This document shows positions 53,055-57,590 of a stretch of 57,590 bases of DNA, in pieces. The DNA is from an uncultured Planctomycetota bacterium (GTDB lineage Bacteria; Planctomycetota; Phycisphaerae; Sedimentisphaerales; UBA12454): positions 1-57,590 of the forward strand of contig CAINDG010000001.1 in the NCBI GenBank assembly GCA_903847315.1. Direction: 5' to 3'. Every line of letters starts with the position of its first letter. Position 1 is the stretch's first letter. The translations under genes were made by a program, and so were the position numbers. The notes under the pieces were generated by a model. That model made no database searches and was not told where the DNA came from. It saw nothing but the letters and a program-made list of their open reading frames with translations.

Positions 53055-54842
53055 TCAGTGATGGCTCTGAACCCTCAGATTCAACTCGTCAAGTTGGGCC
53101 TGGTCAACGCTGCTGGGCGCATCCGTGAGCAGACACTGGCCTTTCTGGGTCTTCGGAAACGCGATAACATCCCGGATATTATCCGTTCCGGTCAGAAACA
53201 TCACAAGTCTGTCCAATCCGAAGGCGATGCCGCCGTGCGGCGGAGCGCCGAATTTTAGAGCCTGCAGGAAAAATCCGAACCTGTCCTCCGCCTGCTGCTT
53301 TGTGATTTTAAGCAGGTCAAAAACCTTGGCCTGTATCTGCGGCTGATGAATACGAATACTGCCGCCGCCGATTTCCGAACCGTTTACCACTATATCGTAA
53401 GCCTGAGACCGGATATTCCCCGGGTCGGTATCGAGTTTGCCAATATCTTCCGGCACAGGAGCCGTAAATGGATGATGAAGAGAATCATATCTGTTCTCTT
53501 TATCGTTCCATTCGAAAAGCGGAAAATCCATCACCCAAAGCAATTCATAAGCCTTATCATCAATCAACCCCAAATCTCTGCCGACTTTTAATCTCAACGG
53601 TGCAAGGGCTTTATTCGCACCCACCACTTTATCCGCGACAAACAACAATAAATCGTCGGGTTTCGCCTGGAATTTTTCAATTATCGCTTTTCTCTGCTCC
53701 GGCGTGAAAAATTTCACTAAATTGCTCGAAAGGTCAACCCCGCCCTGCTCGCCTTTTATGACCTTAAACCACGCAAGACCTTTTGCACCGAACGCCGTAA
53801 CCACATTCGTGAATGTCTTTTCGATATCGCTTCTGGAAAATTTCACTCCGCCGCCCGTTGCGCAAAGTCCCTTGACGACTCCGCCCTTTTGTATCGTATC
53901 GGCAAAAACCTTGAACTGGCAGTCGCGGGCGATATCGGAAATATCCTTTAATTTCATATCGAATCGCAAATCCGGTTTGTCGTTGCCGTAATCGTCCATC
54001 GCCTGCTGATAGGTCATTCGCCTGATTGGCAGTTTTACATCAACGCCGAGAATTTCCTTCCAGATTTTCGCGACAAGCTGCTCATGAACCTTTATTACAT
54101 CGTCGCTTTCGACAAAACTCATCTCAACATCAATTTGAGTAAATTCTGCCTGCCTGTCGGCTCGCGGGTCTTCGTCCCTGAAACATCGGACAATCTGGAA
54201 ATATTTATCTACGCCGCTGACCATCAGCACCTGTTTGAAAAGCTGCGGCGACTGAGGCAGCGCATAAAAACTGCCGGCGCATAATCTGCTCGGTACAAGA
54301 AAATCTCGCGCGCCCTCAGGCGTGCTTTTGCCCAAAAACGGCGTCTCAATCTCCCAAAAACCCTTGCTGTCGAAAAAGTCGCGGGCAACTTTCGTAACCT
54401 TATGCCGAACCCTTAGTATGTCCTGCATCTTCGGCCGTCTAAGGTCTAAATAGCGGTATTTAAGCCTCGTTTCCTCCGCCACCGCATCGGCGTTTTGAAG
54501 TTCAAACATAGGCGTTTCCGCGCTATTGAGAATTTCAAGTTCATCTATTAGGACTTCTATGTCACCCGTCGCCAATTTAGGGTTCACAAGCCCTTCGCCG
54601 CGATGCCTTACTGTGCCGCTGGCTGCTATAACCCATTCGCACCGAAGCTGACGCGAAAGCTTGTGCATTTCCTGCTGTGTTTCCGGATTGAATACAAGCT
54701 GCGTTATGCCTTCACGGTCGCGAAGGTCGATAAAGACGAGATTGCCGTGGTCGCGGTAAGAATCAACCCAGCCGGAAAGAATTACCTTTTTGCCGGCGTC
54801 TCCTATTCGCAATTGTCCGCAGTTACAAGTTCTTTTAAGCAT
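53055..54842 (-). CDS. aspS: Aspartyl-tRNA synthetase
   Basis: This 595-residue class II synthetase has the N-terminal OB fold (LSGWVDSYRDHGNLVFIDLR), motif 1, motif 2 as FRDEDPRADRQAEFTQIDVE, the bacterial GAD insert (~310-420), and motif 3 GIAFGLDRLVMFLTG. Length is typical of bacteria. It charges tRNA-Asp, and possibly tRNA-Asn in organisms without AsnRS. The gene is 34 nt or more from its neighbours and has an AT-rich leader. Confidence 0.95.
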   Translation of the reverse strand: MLKRTCNCGQLRIGDAGKKVILSGWVDSYRDHGNLVFIDLRDREGITQLVFNPETQQEMHKLSRQLRCEWVIAASGTVRHRGEGLVNPKLATGDIEVLIDELEILNSAETPMFELQNADAVAEETRLKYRYLDLRRPKMQDILRVRHKVTKVARDFFDSKGFWEIETPFLGKSTPEGARDFLVPSRLCAGSFYALPQSPQLFKQVLMVSGVDKYFQIVRCFRDEDPRADRQAEFTQIDVEMSFVESDDVIKVHEQLVAKIWKEILGVDVKLPIRRMTYQQAMDDYGNDKPDLRFDMKLKDISDIARDCQFKVFADTIQKGGVVKGLCATGGGVKFSRSDIEKTFTNVVTAFGAKGLAWFKVIKGEQGGVDLSSNLVKFFTPEQRKAIIEKFQAKPDDLLLFVADKVVGANKALAPLRLKVGRDLGLIDDKAYELLWVMDFPLFEWNDKENRYDSLHHPFTAPVPEDIGKLDTDPGNIRSQAYDIVVNGSEIGGGSIRIHQPQIQAKVFDLLKITKQQAEDRFGFFLQALKFGAPPHGGIAFGLDRLVMFLTGTDNIRDVIAFPKTQKGQCLLTDAPSSVDQAQLDELNLRVQSHH

Positions 54843-54893
54843 ATAATCTTCCCGCTATTTTTTTATAAATAAAAATGTTTGTGGCAAAAATGA

Positions 54894-55223
54894 CTAATTA
54901 AGCATCTCGTCGATGGCGTCTGTAATGTCTGTTTTTTTGACAAGTCCTACCCACTTCTTCGCTATTTCGCCTTTATTGAAAAGGATTATGGTTGGAATGG
55001 CGTTGATGCCGAACTCCACAGCCGCTTCGTGATGGTCGTCGGTATTAAGCTTGCAGACTTTCGCCTTGCCAGCATACTCGGCAGCCACTTCCTCAATCAC
55101 CGGCGCAAGCATTCTGCAAGGCCCGCACCATGGCGCCCAAAAATCGACAAGCACAGGCATCTCGCTGCCATGCACCGTACTGTCAAACACAGCGTCGGTA
55201 AGCTCAATTATATTTCCCGCCAT
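54894..55223 (-). CDS. trxA: Thioredoxin
   Basis: This 109-residue protein has the active site FWAPWCGPCRMLAPVIEEVA, with catalytic Cys pair WCGPC, and the cis-proline region INAIPTIILFNKGE. It reduces protein disulfides in the cytoplasm, and no signal peptide is present. Length and motifs are typical. It lies between scpA and aspS. Confidence 0.94.
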   Translation of the reverse strand: MAGNIIELTDAVFDSTVHGSEMPVLVDFWAPWCGPCRMLAPVIEEVAAEYAGKAKVCKLNTDDHHEAAVEFGINAIPTIILFNKGEIAKKWVGLVKKTDITDAIDEMLN

Positions 55224-55297
55224 CTCAAATCCTTTCTACTGCACTACTTCTTCCGAGCTAAGGATTCTATTAAGATGAGCCTTTGATGTCAAACTAT

Positions 55298-56287
55298 TTA
55301 ACTGCCGGTCCCATTGCCGGTCAGGTCTGAAAAATCGCTGTTTTGCGACTCTTTCGGCTGCTCAATTCCGACTTTTTCGTCATCCGCAGGCTCCAGAGGC
55401 GCTATTTCTACCACCTTTATCGGCGGCTTATGCACAGATTCGGGCATTTCAACCGATTTAATCGGGATTTCAGGCTGTTCGGCTTTGGCAGCTTCCAGCG
55501 GCTCACTTTCTTCCGATATATGAGTATATATGGCATTCTGAACCGCCTGCTCGGCCGGTATATCGGTCAGCGACCTTAAATAAATAGGCATCCCCGCTTT
55601 CACCTGTTCAGCCGTTATAAGTTTTTCCCTCACAAGTTCCAGCACCGCAAGGAAAAGCCCAACCATAATCAGCCTGTTCTTTTTGCCTTCGAAAATTCTC
55701 GTAAAACTCATCGCCCCTTCGTTCTGCAGCCGATGGAGAATTTCAATCTGGTAAAGGTCTATCGGCGTATCGTCTGTAATGTGGCTCATATCCATCACAT
55801 TGCCGGTCGCCTTCATCATCGTATCGAATGCGTTAAGCAAATCCCAGACGCTTATCTGGTCAAGGTCGATTTCAGGCTCGGTCTTGGGCTGCAGGCTGGA
55901 TATAATATTATCGCTCCGCGCGAATTTCTGCTGCTGGTTCTCAACAGAAATCTTCAGCATATTCGCTGCGTCCTTGAATTTCTTGTATTCAAGTAATTGC
56001 CTGATAAGTTCATGCCGCGGGTCGGTAATATCCTGGTCTATCGCGTCAAGCTGGTCTTTCGGAAGCAGCATCGCCGATTTTATCTCCATCAGCGTCGCCG
56101 CCATCACGAGAAAATCGCCCGCCAGTTCGATATCAAAAAGCTTTATCAACTCCACATAGCGAATATACTCGCCGGTAATCTTCGCTATGGGAATATCGTA
56201 GATATCGACCTCTTCCTTGCGCACAAGATACAAAAGCAAATCCAGCGGCCCGGAAAATATATCAAGATTTATCTTATATTCTGACAA
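55298..56287 (-). CDS. scpA: Segregation and condensation protein A
   Basis: This 329-residue kleisin binds SMC and ScpB for chromosome folding. The start reads NLDIFSGPLDLLLYLVRKEE, typical of ScpA, followed by IPIAKITGEYIRYVELI and AGDFLVMAATLMEIKSAMLLP. The winged helix (MSFTRIFEGKKNRLIMVGLF) comes at ~195-225, followed by an unusually long acidic/proline-rich tail of ~70 residues. The start is a TTG with AAGGTG close upstream. ScpB is not adjacent, and trpS lies 12 nt upstream. Confidence 0.9.
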   Translation of the reverse strand: MSEYKINLDIFSGPLDLLLYLVRKEEVDIYDIPIAKITGEYIRYVELIKLFDIELAGDFLVMAATLMEIKSAMLLPKDQLDAIDQDITDPRHELIRQLLEYKKFKDAANMLKISVENQQQKFARSDNIISSLQPKTEPEIDLDQISVWDLLNAFDTMMKATGNVMDMSHITDDTPIDLYQIEILHRLQNEGAMSFTRIFEGKKNRLIMVGLFLAVLELVREKLITAEQVKAGMPIYLRSLTDIPAEQAVQNAIYTHISEESEPLEAAKAEQPEIPIKSVEMPESVHKPPIKVVEIAPLEPADDEKVGIEQPKESQNSDFSDLTGNGTGS

Positions 56288-56299
56288 AGTACACCTTAT

Positions 56300-57262
56300 C
56301 TATTCAAGTCCGACAGCAATGCGTGCTTTTTTTAGCGTTTTTTCAGCGACAGCCGTTGCTCTTTGAGCGCCTTTTTTCAAAACTTCATTTACATAGTCTA
56401 TATTCTTTTCAAGCTCGGCTCTTTTTTGCCTGTAAGGCTTGAAATATTCAATCAATAGCTCGGCAAGTCTCTTTTTCGCCTCTCCATAACCTGTTCCGCC
56501 CTGCCGGTACTTTTTCTCCCACTCGGCCAATTCTTCCTGCGAGGCGACTAATTTCAAAAGCGCGAAAACATTGCACTTGTTCGGGTCTTTCGGAGCCTCG
56601 ACAGGCGTCGAGTCCGTAACAATCTTCATCACCTTTTTCTTAACGGAACTTTCAGGCTCAAAAATCTCAATTGTATTATCGTAGCTCTTGCTCATTTTTC
56701 GCCCGTCGATGCCCGGCACAACAGCAACCGATTCGAGAATATAATCCTTCGGCATAACGAATGTTTCGCCGTATGTATTATTGAAATATCCCGCTATATC
56801 TCGTGTTACTTCGATATGCTGTTTCTGGTCCGCGCCGACCGGCACAAGTTGGCTGTCGAAAATCAGAATATCGGCGGCCTGCAAAACCGGATATGCGAAC
56901 AGCCCGTGATTGGGAAGCATTCCCTGCGCAACTTTATCTTTGAAGCTGACGCATCTTTGCAAAAGTCCCATCGGCGTAACGCAGGACAGTATCCAGCAAA
57001 GTTCCGTTACTAAAGGAACGTCGGACTGGCACCAGAAAACTGTTTTGTCGGTATCCAATCCCAGCGCAAGATAATCCATAGCGACCGCAAGTTTATTTTG
57101 ACGAAGGTCGTTCGGCTTTGGCCCGCTGGTCATTGCGTGATAATCCGCAATGAAGTAAAAGCCTTCATTTTGCGATTGCAGTTGAAGGTGCTGGCGCATT
57201 GCGCCGAAGTAATTACCTATATGCAGCCTGCCCGACGGCTGGATTCCTGATAGTACTCTCAA
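56300..57262 (-). CDS. trpS: Tryptophanyl-tRNA synthetase
   Basis: This 320-residue class I synthetase has LSGIQPSGRLHIGNYFGAM with the HIGN motif and IDGRKMSKSYDN with KMSKS. SDVPLVTELCWILSCVT and LVPVGADQKQHIEVTRDIA follow. I start at TTG 57262 since AAGGAG lies 8 nt before it and the family begins with LSGIQP. A longer frame reaches 57334. The stop lies 12 nt from scpA. Confidence 0.93.
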   Translation of the reverse strand: MRVLSGIQPSGRLHIGNYFGAMRQHLQLQSQNEGFYFIADYHAMTSGPKPNDLRQNKLAVAMDYLALGLDTDKTVFWCQSDVPLVTELCWILSCVTPMGLLQRCVSFKDKVAQGMLPNHGLFAYPVLQAADILIFDSQLVPVGADQKQHIEVTRDIAGYFNNTYGETFVMPKDYILESVAVVPGIDGRKMSKSYDNTIEIFEPESSVKKKVMKIVTDSTPVEAPKDPNKCNVFALLKLVASQEELAEWEKKYRQGGTGYGEAKKRLAELLIEYFKPYRQKRAELEKNIDYVNEVLKKGAQRATAVAEKTLKKARIAVGLE

Positions 57263-57453
57263 TTCTATCTCCTTATCTTGCAAGTAATTATAATATAAAG
57301 ACATAAGGCTACCACCCCCGCCCCCCAAAGTCAAGAAATTTCAATTATCCCACACCAATTTAACATTCTTGTTCTCCCATTTTTATATTTATTGAAAAAA
57401 TAGGTACGGGGTTCACTATTTACTTTCGTTAATCTTCGATTATATTGTGGTCT

Positions 57454-57590
57454 ATGCCCCAACAGGTAAAAAAAACTCTTGTCCTGTCGATTTATTTCAT
57501 CTTAGCAGTAAGCACCCTGCTGGTTTACTGGCAGGTCAGGAATTTCGGTTTTGTCGATTACGATGATAAGGACTATGTCTACGAAAATCA
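57454..57590 (+). CDS. Start of a TPR-type membrane protein, truncated by the window edge
   Basis: The frame from ATG 57454 to the edge gives 45 residues: a basic N-terminus, one membrane segment (VLSIYFILAVSTLLVYWQVR) and FGFVDYDDKDYVYEN. That last motif is typical of large bacterial membrane proteins with TPR repeats, resembling PMT-like glycosyltransferases. The remainder is outside. It is divergent from trpS across ~190 bp with AT-rich promoter sequence. Confidence 0.6.
   Translation, partial: MPQQVKKTLVLSIYFILAVSTLLVYWQVRNFGFVDYDDKDYVYEN

Overview
The window looks like a chromosomal segment of a Gram-negative bacterium of the Planctomycetota/PVC group, most plausibly an anaerobic Phycisphaerae/Sedimentisphaerales-type organism. 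This is an inference. It rests on lipopolysaccharide genes (GT9 glycosyltransferase, Kdo/WaaP-type kinase, kdsB), a kdsB-pyrG gene pair as I recall it from Chlamydiae, a DUF6599-like/DUF362/polyferredoxin redox cluster, and TPR-type membrane proteins. No rRNA is present to settle the taxonomy. One tRNA, tRNA-Pro(CGG), is present.

Layout. 1-477: tail of a truncated gene running into dispersed repeats. 478-3050: LPS core genes on the minus strand. 3070-4187: a NUDIX hydrolase and a lipoprotein. 4308-9807: a minus-strand operon of ECF sigma factor, anti-sigma-like protein, large membrane protein, GT2 and alanine racemase. 9914-12918: a divergent aminotransferase and an unusual signal peptidase I. 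12915-22649: a signalling module (YfiR, PAS kinase, ABC-type binding protein, two response regulators, hybrid kinase) divergent from a TonB-dependent receptor. 22988-26563: an accessory region with an HNH/AP2-like nuclease, variable hairpin repeats, a 59-aa GYQP-repeat microprotein next to a DUF6338 membrane protein, a frameshifted PD-(D/E)XK-type gene and a small coiled-coil protein. 26831-33028: housekeeping genes (radical SAM, rpsU, kdsB, pyrG, nadD), plus a 16-residue lysine-rich micro-gene with its own promoter and terminator. 33066-37755: ASKHA/ferredoxin protein, radical SAM protein, zinc-ribbon membrane protein and PilT. 37868-44671: tatC and tatA beside a redox cluster with several twin-arginine proteins. 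44675-57262: rmuC, SDR, DegT aminotransferase, tRNA-Pro, priA, a haem-motif kinase, aspS, trxA, scpA and trpS. 57454-end: start of a TPR-type membrane protein.

How the genes work together. The Tat translocase genes sit just upstream of proteins carrying twin-arginine signals, including one where the signal lies inside a polytopic protein. The YfiR/TonB/ABC-binding/kinase set looks like one sensory unit. kdsB consumes the CTP that the neighbouring PyrG would make. The strongest leads for something new are the 16-aa lysine-rich micro-gene, the GYQP microprotein/DUF6338 pair with its frameshifted nuclease neighbour, the NapH-NapG fusion with an internal Tat motif, and a PyrG lacking the glutaminase-triad glutamate. 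Several convergent gene pairs overlap or nearly touch at their stop codons.
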